Notes: a model not told the origin generated them from the letters alone. A stretch of DNA of 64,000 bases from Salimicrobium halophilum (GCF_900100295.1 NZ_FNEV01000002.1:310001-374000); one strand, 5' to 3'; positions 16,000 through 25,322 are shown, numbered from the stretch's first letter. A program made the numbers and translations.

Positions 16000-16925
16000 T
16001 GGTACTACACCCACAGGCGAAATTTTTACTCGATCAGATGGCGGAAGCGGACGAAACGCCGATGCACCTGCAGACCCCCCAGGAGGCGAGAGAAGCTACG
16101 GATTTCAGTCCCCTCGCCGGAGAGCCTGAAGAGGTAGCAAAAGTGGAAGACCGGACAATCCCCGGGCCGGAAGGAGACATTCCCGTTCGAGTGTATACGC
16201 CGGAAGGAGAAGGGCCATTTCCTGCGCTCGTCTTTTACCACGGAGGAGGCTGGGTCATCGGAGATCTCGAAAGTGTCGATGTGCCTTGCCGGATGATAGC
16301 AAATAGAAGCGAATGTGTCGTCGTTTCCGTCGACTATCGACTCGCTCCAGAGCATAAATTCCCGGCAGCCGTGGATGATGCTTATGCGGCACTCCGATGG
16401 GTCGCTTCGTATGGAAAAGAAATAAATGTAGACCCTTCACACGTGGCAGTGGGAGGAGACAGCGCAGGAGGGAACCTTGCCGCCGTCACAAGTCTGATGG
16501 CGAGAGATCGGCAGGAATTTTCGGTGTCCTATCAGATGCTCATCTACCCGGTGACGAATTATTCCTTTGAGACGGAATCCTATAAAGAGAATGCGGATGA
16601 CTATCTGCTGACGAAGGATTCCATGCAGTATTTCTGGAATCATTATCTTTTGAAAGACCGGGACGGGTCCAGTGCCTATGCCTCTCCGCTCCTCGTCGAA
16701 GATTTGAGCGACTTACCACCGGCGTTCGTTGTGACGGCAGGGTATGATCCGTTACGGGATGAAGGGGAGGCTTATGCGGAGCGGCTTCGTACCGCTGGTG
16801 TCGATGTCGAATATCACAAGTACGACGGAATGATCCACGGCTTTTTCTGGATGCCTGGAGTGCTGGATGATGGGAGAGACTGCATCGAACGGGCGTCTGC
16901 CGCTTTAAAGCAAGCTTTTGAATAA
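15999..16925 (+). CDS. Alpha/beta hydrolase, HSL-type esterase (GDXG family)
   Basis: A 308-residue esterase. The oxyanion motif HGGG is at residues 81-84, the nucleophile is Ser155 in GDSAGG, and the acid and base are Asp250 (AGYDPLRDE) and His280 (MIHGFF). There is no signal peptide, so it acts in the cytoplasm. Its ATG overlaps the TAA of the monooxygenase gene (ATAATG), with AGGGAGG upstream inside that gene. Translation is coupled and the enzyme probably hydrolyses the monooxygenase product. Confidence 0.92.
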   Translation: MVLHPQAKFLLDQMAEADETPMHLQTPQEAREATDFSPLAGEPEEVAKVEDRTIPGPEGDIPVRVYTPEGEGPFPALVFYHGGGWVIGDLESVDVPCRMIANRSECVVVSVDYRLAPEHKFPAAVDDAYAALRWVASYGKEINVDPSHVAVGGDSAGGNLAAVTSLMARDRQEFSVSYQMLIYPVTNYSFETESYKENADDYLLTKDSMQYFWNHYLLKDRDGSSAYASPLLVEDLSDLPPAFVVTAGYDPLRDEGEAYAERLRTAGVDVEYHKYDGMIHGFFWMPGVLDDGRDCIERASAALKQAFE

Positions 16926-16930
16926 TAGAA

Positions 16931-16958
16931 AAGTGCAGCCGAAGATGGCTGCACTTTT
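16931..16958 (+). terminator. Intrinsic terminator
   Basis: AAGTGCAGCC-GAAGAT-GGCTGCACTT stem followed by a T run; ends the monooxygenase-esterase pair. Confidence 0.9.
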
Positions 16959-16996
16959 TGTATGGGTACGTTTATGAAATGGTATTTTCATTATTT

Positions 16997-17094
16997 ATGA
17001 GAAAAGTGTCTTATAAGTTGAGGAATCATGTTTTTTTCCCTTGAGTCTTGTGTGAATTCGCATCATAACTATTTTTATCAGACACTTTTCCCAT
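16997..17094. repeat. 98-bp element with 20-bp imperfect terminal inverted repeats
   Basis: The left end (16997-17016) and the reverse complement of the right end (17075-17094) read ATG(A/G)GAAAAGTGTCT(T/G)ATAA, with two differences over 20 bases. The interior is AT-rich and non-coding. This is the shape of a small non-autonomous transposable element, but I see no second copy in the window and no clear target duplication. Confidence 0.5.
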
Positions 17095-17120
17095 CATTCT
17101 TATAGAAAACTATCTGATAC

Positions 17121-17155
17121 AAAAAGCAGCCCCTCCTCAAAGAAGGGCTGCTCTA
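17121..17155 (-). terminator. Intrinsic terminator for the UspA gene
   Basis: On the minus strand AGCAGCCC...GGGCTGCT forms a perfect eight-base stem followed by TTTTTG, six bases past the gene end. Confidence 0.85.
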
Positions 17156-17160
17156 CATAA

Positions 17161-17583
17161 TTATTTCACGACAATGACCGGATGATTCACATACTTCACA
17201 AGCTTGTGGCTGACGCTTCCGAGAATGAGCGTCTGGAACTTGTTGCGCCCGCGACTTCCGACGAGCACGCAATCATAGTCGCCTTCATTGGCGTATTCGA
17301 TTAACGTCTCTGCCGGCTGGCCGTGAAGAATCGTGATGTCGGCTCCAAGTCCTTTGTCTTCGATATATTCGATCGTGGACTGGAATCTTTCTTTCCGTTT
17401 CAAGGAGGCTGTGTCGGAATCTCCGTACTGCAGCACGTCCTTTTTCGATTGATCTCCGTCCACGGCGTATACGACCTCGATGTGGACCTGGTCTTTGTAA
17501 GGATCCACCATTTTCAGTGCTTCATCAATGGCGCGGTTGGAGTGGTCGGATCCGTCTGAAGCTAGAAGAATTTTTGTGAACAT
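17161..17583 (-). CDS. Universal stress protein, UspA family
   Basis: A 140-residue single-domain UspA protein. It begins FTKILLASDGSDHSNRAIDEAL and ends with the nucleotide-binding signature VGSRGRNKFQTLILGSVSHKLVKYVNHPVIVVK (G-2x-G-9x-G(S/T) pattern), so it probably binds ATP. It lies 19 bases downstream of the SulP gene on the same strand, so the two are very likely one transcript. UspA-SulP pairings are frequent and suggest that the stress protein modulates the transporter. Confidence 0.92.
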   Translation of the reverse strand: MFTKILLASDGSDHSNRAIDEALKMVDPYKDQVHIEVVYAVDGDQSKKDVLQYGDSDTASLKRKERFQSTIEYIEDKGLGADITILHGQPAETLIEYANEGDYDCVLVGSRGRNKFQTLILGSVSHKLVKYVNHPVIVVK

Positions 17584-17602
17584 AGTAGAACTCCCTTATG
17601 AT

Positions 17603-19069
17603 TTAGTGTCCGGAACTTTTCGATACCCCGCCGAGCTTACTCAGTAAACGTTCACTCTCACCGTTCAGCCCGATGAAGGTGACATCGATCCCTTTTTGTT
17701 CAAATTTCGCTTCGACACTATCGAGTGCCCCGATAGCGGAGTCGTCCCAAAGGTGGGATTCGCTCAGATCGATGACGACTTCTTTGACCAGATCGGACTC
17801 GTTGAATTCGATTCCTTCCTGGAATTCCGTCACAGAAGCGAAGAATAGCTGTCCTTGTACGTAGTATATACGTTTTTGCCCTTCGTTCATATAGAGGGAA
17901 AGGACGCGGACTTTCGAAATTTTCACAGCAAAGAAGATCATGCTTAGCACAACACCTGCAAGTACTCCATATGCCAGGTTATGCGTAATAACAACGGTCA
18001 GAACCGTCACAATCATAACGGAAGCATCCGATGCCGGAACTTTATGAAGGTTGCGGATTGATCCCCAGTCGAACGTGCTGATGGAAACCATGATCATTAC
18101 TCCTGCGAGTGCGGCCATCGGAATTTGTACGACGATATTTCCAAGGGCGATAATCAGGAACATAAGCGTGACGCCGGCGACAAGGGCAGAAAGTCGGCCT
18201 CGTCCTCCGGATTTCACGTTGATGACCGATTGCCCGATCATGGCACAACCTGCCATCCCTCCGAAGAACCCGCTGACGACGTTTGCGATTCCCTGTCCGC
18301 GGCTTTCCTGGTTCTTATCACTCTCGGTATCTGTGAAATCATCGACGATAGAAGCAGTCAGCAGGGACTCGAGCAAACCAACAATGGTAAGAGCAGCTGC
18401 ATATGGGAAAATGATCGCCAACGTTTCGAAGTTCAACGGAATATCCGGCAGCGCAAAGATAGGAAGGGTCTGTGTCAATTCTCCCATACTGCCTACATTA
18501 CGAACATCGATGCCCATACTTACGACTACGATGCTCATCACGATGATGGCTACAAGCGTTGATGGAATCGTCTTGTTAATATAAGGGAACAGGTAGATGA
18601 TTCCGAGCGTTGCAGCAACCAATACGTATACGATCCAGCCTTCATTTTCGAAGTGCTGAAGTTGTGATGTGAAGATCATGATGGCCAGTGCGTTGACGAA
18701 ACCGACCATGACCGACCTCGGAATGAACTTCATGAATCTGGCAAGTTTGAAAACACCCAGGATAAATTGGAGAATTCCTGTTAAAATGGTAGTGGCGAGC
18801 AAGTATTCGAGTCCGTGCTCAGCGACGAGCGTGACCATCAGGAGCGCCATAGCCCCTGTAGCGGCGGATATCATACCAGGTCGCCCACCGACGAATGCAA
18901 TGGTGACAGCGATACAAAAAGATGCGTACAGCCCGACCATCGGATCGACGCCGGCAATGATCGAAAAGGCGATCGCTTCCGGGATCAGGGCCAGGGCTAC
19001 AACGATTCCGGACAGCACGTCTCCGCGAATGTTCCCGAACCATTGTTGTTTCATGGATGAAGTTAACAT
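17603..19069 (-). CDS. SulP-family anion transporter with STAS domain
   Basis: A 488-residue SulP (SLC26-like) transporter. About 10-12 membrane segments cover residues 10-380, including the SulP signature region [33 protein letters not shown] cytoplasmic STAS domain (about 395-488) follows. The substrate may be sulfate or bicarbonate; sequence alone does not decide. ATG 19069 ([11 protein letters not shown]) has AAAGAGGG five bases upstream; the frame extends 15 codons farther without a ribosome site. Confidence 0.9.
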   Translation of the reverse strand: MLTSSMKQQWFGNIRGDVLSGIVVALALIPEAIAFSIIAGVDPMVGLYASFCIAVTIAFVGGRPGMISAATGAMALLMVTLVAEHGLEYLLATTILTGILQFILGVFKLARFMKFIPRSVMVGFVNALAIMIFTSQLQHFENEGWIVYVLVAATLGIIYLFPYINKTIPSTLVAIIVMSIVVVSMGIDVRNVGSMGELTQTLPIFALPDIPLNFETLAIIFPYAAALTIVGLLESLLTASIVDDFTDTESDKNQESRGQGIANVVSGFFGGMAGCAMIGQSVINVKSGGRGRLSALVAGVTLMFLIIALGNIVVQIPMAALAGVMIMVSISTFDWGSIRNLHKVPASDASVMIVTVLTVVITHNLAYGVLAGVVLSMIFFAVKISKVRVLSLYMNEGQKRIYYVQGQLFFASVTEFQEGIEFNESDLVKEVVIDLSESHLWDDSAIGALDSVEAKFEQKGIDVTFIGLNGESERLLSKLGGVSKSSGH

Positions 19070-19342
19070 AAATACCCTCTTTCTATTGTTTATTATGCGA
19101 CCACTAAGTCTCATAGTAGTCAGGATGTATGACCGTTCGTTTATAAATGATTTATAATGGACTATAACAGATTATAATAGAAAGGGCTCAATTGCAACGG
19201 GGTTTTCGCTTGTTAAGCGTTTACATTGAAAATTTCTTAACAATTTGCCGGTTGAAAAGGATTACATCTGATTTTTCAATTGTTAAATGGATGAGAAGCA
19301 CGTACACTTACGGTAGTACATCGAAACGAAGGACGGATATAC

Positions 19343-19531
19343 ATGGATAATGAACGTGAGATCATGACCGTGGCCCAAGTCGCGGATTACCTGCAGATCA
19401 GTGAAGTGACGACCTATAAGCTGGTGCAGGATGGAAGAATCCCCGGCTTCAAGATCGGACGCCACTGGAGAGTACGAAAAGAAGACTTGAGAGAGCATAT
19501 CGCGAAGCTCGAGCACGGCGAGCACTTATAA
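19343..19531 (+). CDS. Excisionase-like (MerR-type HTH_17) DNA-binding protein
   Basis: A 62-residue protein made almost wholly of one winged helix-turn-helix: MTVAQVADYLQISEVTTYKLVQDGRIPGFKIGRHWRVRKEDL. This is the excisionase/HTH_17 family. No integrase or phage gene is nearby, so it is more likely a small stand-alone regulator than a phage excisionase. A GAAGGAC site lies ten bases before the ATG. The 270-base gap before it holds AT-rich promoter-like sequence and a palindromic GTTAAGCGTTTAC that only loosely resembles a cre site. Confidence 0.85.
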   Translation: MDNEREIMTVAQVADYLQISEVTTYKLVQDGRIPGFKIGRHWRVRKEDLREHIAKLEHGEHL

Positions 19532-19603
19532 AAAAGCTGCAACTCGAAAGCTTTTGCTGAGGACGCTAAAAGCTAACAGTTACAGCTGGAATTGATGAAT
19601 AAT

Positions 19604-19641
19604 AAAAGAGGAGCGGACACTTAGTCCTGCTCCTCTTCTTT
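19604..19641 (-). terminator. Intrinsic terminator (both strands)
   Basis: AAGAGGAGC.GGAC pairs with GTCC.GCTCCTCTT around the stop of the SET gene. T-rich sequence follows on both strands, so it serves both the HTH gene and the SET gene. Confidence 0.8.
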
Positions 19642-20016
19642 ATGGAACCAAAGCGGGTCATCGATATCCGCTTCTCCGTTATAGTTGATGAATATCTCTT
19701 CATCCGGCTGAATATCCCGGTAGGCATAAAAGTCGAACGAATGATTATCGAAATTTATTTCATAAATCGCATTCGGTTCGTAGGAATGGTTGAACATCAT
19801 ACCGTAGCCCAGTAAAAAGGCTGTGTGGTGCTCTCCATATTCGAACGCGTAATCCGCGAGGTACGTTTTCTCGATGTGCTCGTGCTGCTCGTTCGGATAA
19901 GGCAGAACCGGCGCCCGGTGAAATCTCGTGCCTTCCTTGATGAGCTGATTGGCGAACACTCCTTTGTTGAATTCATCTTCGACATCTGTAATCTGCGACG
20001 TGCGTACTTCGATCAA
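19621..20016 (-). CDS. Small SET-domain protein
   Basis: A 131-residue protein consisting of one SET domain, the fold of protein lysine methyltransferases. The N-terminal GVFANQLIKEGTRF strand pair, the cofactor/active-site motif MMFNHSYEPNA and the C-terminal DEEIFINYNGE are all present, so the AdoMet site looks intact. There is no pre-SET or post-SET cysteine cluster. The start is TTG at 20016 with AGGTGAT upstream. Small bacterial SET proteins of this kind have little-studied targets; histone-like or ribosomal proteins are guesses only. Confidence 0.85.
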   Translation of the reverse strand: MIEVRTSQITDVEDEFNKGVFANQLIKEGTRFHRAPVLPYPNEQHEHIEKTYLADYAFEYGEHHTAFLLGYGMMFNHSYEPNAIYEINFDNHSFDFYAYRDIQPDEEIFINYNGEADIDDPLWFHKEEEQD

Positions 20017-20083
20017 TCAATCACCTGCTTTTCTTTGGGAATCTGTTCAGTATGGCAGGGAACTGACAGAAAAGCAAGGCATC

Positions 20084-21274
20084 TCAGGCGAAAAGCTTCG
20101 TATCCTCGAAGTAATCATACTGGACGAAATCGAGTGTGTTCACATCAAGGTAGTTTTTGAGCACGTAAGCAGCTCCTCCAAGAGCGCAAGCATATTCACC
20201 GAGTTGCGAGATGCGGATCGACTCATAACTGTTTATCTTAGAATGGAGCGCGCGCTGGACCCGGTCCACAAACTCAGGATTCTGATTGATCAGCGCCCCG
20301 TTCAGAACGATACGCTGCGGGTTGAAAATGTTGATGACGTTGTTCAGCCCGTAGCTGAGATAATCGATATAATCAGAAAGAATGGGTTCGGCTTCGGGTT
20401 TTGCAAGGAGATCTATGAAATCACTTCCCTGACCGAGAGAGGACAACTGCTTTTTGAGCGTACGTTCGGAAGCGTAGAGTTCCCAGCAACCATGGTTACC
20501 GCACTGGCATTCCGGGCCGTGAGGTTCGATGATCATATGGCCGATCTCTCCGGCGAACCCCCTGAATCCACGGTAAATCGTATAGTCATTGATGATACCT
20601 AGCCCGATTCCGGAATAGAGTGTGATACAGAACAGGTCAGGGATGTTTTCGAAGTATACCTGTTCCCCGTAAGCGCTGAGGTTAGCATTGTTGTCGATGT
20701 AGATGGGAACATCGATTTCTTTTTCCAGACGTTCTTTCAGATTGACATGGGTCCACTGTTGTTTCGGTGTGAATTCGATTTCGTCTTCATTGTTGATGAT
20801 CCCGTGGATCCCGAGACAGATCCCCGTCAATCCGATGGGGGAGTGGCTTGCTTCGAACCGTTGGATCAGGGGAGAAAGGTTCTCTTTCACTTCGCTTACG
20901 AGCGTGTTGATATCTTTATCTCCGTTCGGTATCACTTCCCGGTGAATCGGTTTTCCTTTGATGTCGATGAACACGACACGGACTTCCTGGTCATCGATGT
21001 CCACGCCGATGCTGAATCCGGATTCGCCGTTCATCTCCACAAGGATCGGTTTTCTGCCAGGGGTCGTAATATCACCGACTTTCGTTTCCGTAACGATTCC
21101 ATCTTCGATCATAGAAGACACCTGAGCGGAGACCGTCGCTTTGTTCAAGCCGGTTTTCCTCGATAAATCACTTCTCGAAAGGGCTCCTTCTTTCACGATA
21201 TGTTCTACGAGAATTCTTCTATTTAAATGTTTGATGTAATTCGCATCACCAGTACTCACTATGTCATCACCCAA
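20084..21274 (-). CDS. ROK-family transcriptional repressor (XylR/NagC type)
   Basis: A 396-residue sugar-responsive repressor. An N-terminal winged HTH (about 16-65, EGALSRSDLSRKTGLNKATVSAQVSSMIEDGIV) is followed by a ROK domain with the zinc motif GPECQCGNHGCWE and the GIGLGII phosphate loop. It is divergent from the glucuronate operon. XylR-like palindromes TTTGTTT-N3-AAACAAA sit in front of uxaC and gnd, so it probably represses both. The start is uncertain: TTG 21274 or GTG 21259, the latter better spaced from GGGTGAT. The effector is probably a hexuronate or its breakdown product. Confidence 0.9.
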   Translation of the reverse strand: MGDDIVSTGDANYIKHLNRRILVEHIVKEGALSRSDLSRKTGLNKATVSAQVSSMIEDGIVTETKVGDITTPGRKPILVEMNGESGFSIGVDIDDQEVRVVFIDIKGKPIHREVIPNGDKDINTLVSEVKENLSPLIQRFEASHSPIGLTGICLGIHGIINNEDEIEFTPKQQWTHVNLKERLEKEIDVPIYIDNNANLSAYGEQVYFENIPDLFCITLYSGIGLGIINDYTIYRGFRGFAGEIGHMIIEPHGPECQCGNHGCWELYASERTLKKQLSSLGQGSDFIDLLAKPEAEPILSDYIDYLSYGLNNVINIFNPQRIVLNGALINQNPEFVDRVQRALHSKINSYESIRISQLGEYACALGGAAYVLKNYLDVNTLDFVQYDYFEDTKLFA

Positions 21275-21354
21275 TCTGCAAGTTATTTCCTTCTATTTAT
21301 CATATCAGAAAGCTGTATTTTTCACTATATCACAAACTTTTTCGAAAATAGGGG

Positions 21355-21383
21355 TTGAAATGTGAAACGCTTACACTTATCAT
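21355..21383 (+). promoter_or_regulatory. Promoter of the uxaC operon with cre-like spacer
   Basis: TTGAAA (21355-21360), a 17-base spacer, TATCAT (21378-21383). The spacer contains TGAAACGCTTACA, one base short of a CcpA cre consensus. The gnd promoter has the same design, with the related TGAAGCGGTTACA in its spacer. Confidence 0.7.
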
Positions 21384-21395
21384 AAGTATTAATAA

Positions 21396-21412
21396 TTTGT
21401 TTATCAAACAAA
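21396..21412. promoter_or_regulatory. ROK repressor operator, uxaC side
   Basis: TTTGTTT-ATC-AAACAAA is a perfect inverted repeat 12 bases downstream of the -10 box. It resembles XylR operators and recurs at 27341-27357. Confidence 0.7.
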
Positions 21413-21452
21413 CGAATTATAATCCATTACATGAAAAGGTGCGGAATATGTA

Positions 21453-22874
21453 ATGAAAACAATGATAAATGACGAGTTTTTACTCGAAAGCAAAACAGGT
21501 TACGATTTATATCACAACTATGCGAAACACATGCCGATTGTCGATTACCACAATCATCTTGTCCCTGAAGAAATACTCGAGGATAAGAACTTCAACAATC
21601 TTTATGAAATCTGGCTCGCAGGTGATCACTACAAATGGCGGGCGATGAGGGCCAACGGAATCGAAGAGAAGTACATCACAGGGGATGCCTCTCCCTACGA
21701 GAAGTTTCTCGCCTGGGCGAAAACCGTTCCACAGACGATCGGAAACCCATTGTATCACTGGACCCATCTGGAACTCAGGAACTACTTCGGGATTGAAGAG
21801 CTTCTGAATGAAGAAACGGCTCCGAGAATCTGGGAGATAACAGAACGCATGCTTCAGAAAGAGGCGCTATCGGTGAGGAACATCCTCAAGAAAGATCATG
21901 TTCGCTTCGTAGGAACGACGGATGATCCGACCGATGATCTCGAAGCTCATCGGAAGCTTCAGAACGTGGAGGATTTCACAGTATCTCCTTCCTTCCGGCC
22001 GGACCCGGGTCTCCATATCGAAAAGGATGAATTTCCTGCGTGGGTACAGAAACTTTCAGATGCAGCTGGAAAAGACATCACTTCTTATGAAGAGTTTCTC
22101 ACAGCTCTCGGTGATCGCGTCGCTTACTTTGACGAACTCGGGTGCCGCAGTTCGGATCACGGCATAAGTTCCATGTTTTTTGAAGAAGGGACGAAAGAAG
22201 AAGCGGCAGATGTATTCCGTAAGCGGATGAACGGGGAAGAACTGACGGTGAAAGAAGCAGACCTTTTCCGTACGTATACACTCGTCACGCTTGGAAAACT
22301 GTACGCGGATTACGGCTGGATTATGCAGCTTCATATGGGACCGAAGCGTAACAACAACACGAAGATGTTCCATCGTCTGGGTGGGGATAGTGGGTTTGAC
22401 TCCATCAACGATACAGCATTGGCAGAGCCTCTTGGAAATTTTCTGGATGCGCTTGAAAAAGAGGACAGTCTTCCGAAGACGGTGTTGTACAGCTTGAACC
22501 CGAACGATAACCATATCCTCGCTTCCATGGCAGGGAACTTCCAGGGGGACGGCATCAAAGGGAAAGTGCAGTTCGGTACGTCGTGGTGGTTCAACGATAC
22601 GATTGACGGGATGGAGAATCAGATGAAGACGCTCGCGAATATCGGGCTTATCAGTAACTTCATCGGTATGCTTACGGATTCGAGAAGCTTCCTATCGTTT
22701 TCGAGACACGAATACTTCCGCCGCATTCTCTGTAACCTGATCGGAAGCTGGGTCGACAAAGGTCTCGCGCCGAATGACCCGGAACTCCTGAAGGAATACG
22801 TCGAAAATATCTGCTACTATAACGCTGAAACGTACTTTCAACTGAATGAAAAAGTAGCGATGAAGGAGGTATGA
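21453..22874 (+). CDS. uxaC: Glucuronate/galacturonate isomerase (UxaC)
   Basis: A 473-residue enzyme converting D-glucuronate to D-fructuronate (or galacturonate to tagaturonate) in the cytoplasm. It belongs to the amidohydrolase-like UxaC family at full length. Conserved segments are PIVDYHNHLVPEEI (metal-site histidines, about 29-42), VGTTDDPTDDL, LQLHMGPKRNNN and GMLTDSRSFLSFSRHEYFRRILCN near the end. It starts at ATG 21453 or 21462. First gene of the glucuronide operon under the ROK operator. Confidence 0.95.
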   Translation: MKTMINDEFLLESKTGYDLYHNYAKHMPIVDYHNHLVPEEILEDKNFNNLYEIWLAGDHYKWRAMRANGIEEKYITGDASPYEKFLAWAKTVPQTIGNPLYHWTHLELRNYFGIEELLNEETAPRIWEITERMLQKEALSVRNILKKDHVRFVGTTDDPTDDLEAHRKLQNVEDFTVSPSFRPDPGLHIEKDEFPAWVQKLSDAAGKDITSYEEFLTALGDRVAYFDELGCRSSDHGISSMFFEEGTKEEAADVFRKRMNGEELTVKEADLFRTYTLVTLGKLYADYGWIMQLHMGPKRNNNTKMFHRLGGDSGFDSINDTALAEPLGNFLDALEKEDSLPKTVLYSLNPNDNHILASMAGNFQGDGIKGKVQFGTSWWFNDTIDGMENQMKTLANIGLISNFIGMLTDSRSFLSFSRHEYFRRILCNLIGSWVDKGLAPNDPELLKEYVENICYYNAETYFQLNEKVAMKEV

Positions 22875-22877
22875 TTG

Positions 22878-23726
22878 ATGCAATTGCCATTCAATATAGA
22901 TTTAAAAGGAAAAGTAGCTGTTGTCACCGGCGGTAGCGGGGTACTCGGTTCGGTATTATCGAAAGCGCTTGCGGGGGCAGGGGCGAAAGTGGTAGTTCTC
23001 GCCAGAACCCAGGAAAAAATAGATAAAGTCGTCGCAGACATCAATAACGATGGAGGCGAAGCATACGGGTACAGCGTCAGCGTCCTTGATAAAAATGATC
23101 TGGAACGGGTCCATAAGAAAGTGAAAGAAGAAGTAGGTCCTTGCTCCATCCTGATCAATGGAGCCGGTGGCAATCACCCGAAAGCGACGGCTTCTCATGA
23201 CCGCTTTCCTAAAAATGCTGATGCAACAGGGGATAAATCATTCTTCGATCTTGATCAGCAGGCAATCAGCCAGGTGTTCGATATGAACTTCCTCGGGACG
23301 CTGCTCCCTTCTCAAGTATTCGGAGCGGACATGATCGATCAGGAGGGGGCGACAATCATCAACGTATCCTCCATGAATGCGATGCGACCGCTTACCCGGA
23401 TTCCTGCCTACAGTGGAGCGAAAGCGGCAGTAAGTAACTTCACCCAGTGGCTTGGCGTCTATTTTTCAGAGGTTGGAGTGAGAGTGAACGCTATTGCTCC
23501 AGGATTCTTCTCGACAGAGCAGAACAAAGATCTTCTGTTCAACGAAGACGGTTCCTATTCGGAACGCGCTGAAAAGATTCTATCGCAGACCCCGGACGGC
23601 CGTTTCGGGAAACCGGAAGAACTGGTCGGTACGCTGCTATGGCTCGTACACACCCCGTCTTCAGGGTTCGTCAACGGCATCGTCGTTCCCGTTGACGGAG
23701 GATTCTCTGCTTATTCAGGCGTATGA
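22878..23726 (+). CDS. uxuB: D-mannonate oxidoreductase (fructuronate reductase), SDR type
   Basis: A 282-residue SDR that interconverts D-fructuronate and D-mannonate with NAD(H), like the SDR-type UxuB (YjmF) of Bacillus subtilis. The nucleotide motif is TGGSGVLG and the active-site residues are in INVSSMNAM and YSGAKAA. The NGAGGNHPKAT segment and the long insertion before SFFDLDQQAI are typical of this subgroup. ATG 22878 has AAGGAGGT seven bases upstream; the TTG one codon earlier is less well placed. It follows uxaC by three bases. Confidence 0.9.
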   Translation: MQLPFNIDLKGKVAVVTGGSGVLGSVLSKALAGAGAKVVVLARTQEKIDKVVADINNDGGEAYGYSVSVLDKNDLERVHKKVKEEVGPCSILINGAGGNHPKATASHDRFPKNADATGDKSFFDLDQQAISQVFDMNFLGTLLPSQVFGADMIDQEGATIINVSSMNAMRPLTRIPAYSGAKAAVSNFTQWLGVYFSEVGVRVNAIAPGFFSTEQNKDLLFNEDGSYSERAEKILSQTPDGRFGKPEELVGTLLWLVHTPSSGFVNGIVVPVDGGFSAYSGV

Positions 23727-23734
23727 CGACAATA

Positions 23735-23758
23735 GAAGGACTTACTTTCGTGAGTCCT
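23735..23758 (+). other. Intra-operon hairpin after uxuB
   Basis: AGGACTTAC-TTTC-GTGAGTCCT is a strong stem without a following T run, in the 95-base gap before the transporter gene. It could be an mRNA processing or stability site. Confidence 0.5.
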
Positions 23759-23774
23759 CCTATTACCAATTATT

Positions 23775-23788
23775 TGTAAGCGGTATCA
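23775..23788. promoter_or_regulatory. CcpA cre site before the hexuronide symporter
   Basis: TGTAAGCGGTATCA matches the 14-base consensus TGWNANCGNTNWCA at every defined position. It lies 34 bases before the transporter ATG, inside the operon, so it could act as a road-block or control an internal promoter. Confidence 0.65.
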
Positions 23789-23821
23789 GTTTTCGGAAAA
23801 AATGAAAAGGAGCGTGGAACT

Positions 23822-25300
23822 ATGTCGGATGCACACGTGACGAAGACGGGCTATGAGTACAACCAGGCAAAGATTTGGCAAATCGCTTTGTTCGCCATGA
23901 ATAACTCCGCAACGAACATCTATTTATTCGCCATCGGATTCATTTCTTATTACGCTACAGGGATTGCCGGTCTCGGGGTTGTGGTCGTAAGTGCTGTACT
24001 TACCGGTATGAGGGCTTTTGATGGAGTTACCGATCCGATTATCGGTTACATCATCGACAAGACGGAAACGAGATTCGGGAAATTCATGCCCCTCATGCTG
24101 ATCGGGAATGGAATACTTATCACTTCGTTCCTCATCATGTATGGCATCATGCATCGGCTTCCGGAAGGGTGGCAGCTGCCGTTCTTCATTCTCATGCATG
24201 CCATCTACATCGTAGGTTATACAATTCAGGCCGCCTGTACGAGAGCCGCTCAGACGGTGCTGACCAACGACCCGAAGCAACGTCCATTGTTCACCGTATT
24301 TGATGCTATCTATATCATCCTCGTCTTTACAGGGGGCCAGCTGCTTGTCGCCAACTACCTTGTGCCTAAGCACGGTGGATTCGATCAGTATTCTCTGTTC
24401 ATCGAGCTGAATGCTTATGCGATGGGGTTAAGCGCAATCTTCACGATCCTCGCAGCGATTGCCATCCGCGGGAAGGACAGAAAAGAATTTTATGGCCTCG
24501 GAAAGACACAGAACCTTCAGGTGAAGTTCAAGGATTATCTGCCGGTCCTTAAAGAAAACCGTCCGCTTCAAATGCTTGTCATCGCAGCGTCCTCCGACAA
24601 ACTCGCTATGCTGGTACTCAGGCAGCCGGCTATTCCGATCATGTTCTTCGGTATCTGGCTCGGTGATTATGCTCTGAGTGGAACGATGCAACTCGGAATC
24701 ATCCCACCGACACTGTTGCTCGTGTGGGCAGGGATGGTATATGCGAGAAAACGTGGGTTGAAACGGGCGCTCGTACTATTTACCACGATAGCGATGCTTT
24801 CGTTCGCAGCGCTGATTCCGTATCTGCTCTTCGTCGATCAGACGCAGATTTCCTTCAGTAACTTCGGTCTGGTCACGATAGGGTTTCTACTTCTTTACGG
24901 CATAGGTATGGGAATCTCTACATTCACCGGCGGTCTCGTCATTCCGATGATTGCGGATGTCGCTGACTATGAGACGTACAAATCCGGCCGCTACGTGCCC
25001 GGGATGATCGGAACCTTATTCTCCCTGGTGGACAAAATGGTATCGTCGCTCGCACCAGCCATCGTCGGGGTACTATTGGCATTTATCGGATTCCAGGATG
25101 AATTTCCAGGCGTCGATACACCACTGACGACAGCGCTCCTTGTCATGACGATCGTTCTCCAGTTCGGCGTGCCGATGCTCGGGTGGCTGACAACACTCAT
25201 TGCAATGAAGTTCTACAAGCTCGACTCTGAAAAAATGGAAGAAGTACAGGATAGAATCCAGGAAATAAAAAAGGAAGCTAAGAAAGAAGAAGCTATGTAA
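23822..25300 (+). CDS. GPH-family glycoside/hexuronide:cation symporter
   Basis: A 492-residue permease of the glycoside-pentoside-hexuronide family (MelB/UidB-like) with about 12 membrane segments. The family's [25 protein letters not shown] motif (about 62-86) is intact, and [20 protein letters not shown] is the second diagnostic loop. It probably brings glucuronides or glucuronate in with sodium or protons; sodium is plausible for a halophile. AAAAGGAG precedes the ATG. It sits between uxuB and uidA. Confidence 0.93.
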   Translation: MSDAHVTKTGYEYNQAKIWQIALFAMNNSATNIYLFAIGFISYYATGIAGLGVVVVSAVLTGMRAFDGVTDPIIGYIIDKTETRFGKFMPLMLIGNGILITSFLIMYGIMHRLPEGWQLPFFILMHAIYIVGYTIQAACTRAAQTVLTNDPKQRPLFTVFDAIYIILVFTGGQLLVANYLVPKHGGFDQYSLFIELNAYAMGLSAIFTILAAIAIRGKDRKEFYGLGKTQNLQVKFKDYLPVLKENRPLQMLVIAASSDKLAMLVLRQPAIPIMFFGIWLGDYALSGTMQLGIIPPTLLLVWAGMVYARKRGLKRALVLFTTIAMLSFAALIPYLLFVDQTQISFSNFGLVTIGFLLLYGIGMGISTFTGGLVIPMIADVADYETYKSGRYVPGMIGTLFSLVDKMVSSLAPAIVGVLLAFIGFQDEFPGVDTPLTTALLVMTIVLQFGVPMLGWLTTLIAMKFYKLDSEKMEEVQDRIQEIKKEAKKEEAM

Positions 25301-25322
25301 AAAAGGAAGGGAGAAGATTTAC

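Noticed and set aside
19205-19230. cre site GTTAAGCGTTTAC upstream of the HTH gene
   Set aside because: Half-site spacing does not fit the consensus, and two defined positions fail.
19343-19531. Prophage or integrative element marked by the excisionase-like protein
   Set aside because: No integrase, attachment-site repeats or phage genes are nearby, and many HTH_17 proteins are ordinary regulators.
24428-24691. Many long open frames antisense to real genes, such as this one
   Set aside because: They mirror codon bias of the coding strand, overlap well-identified genes fully and lack ribosome sites.
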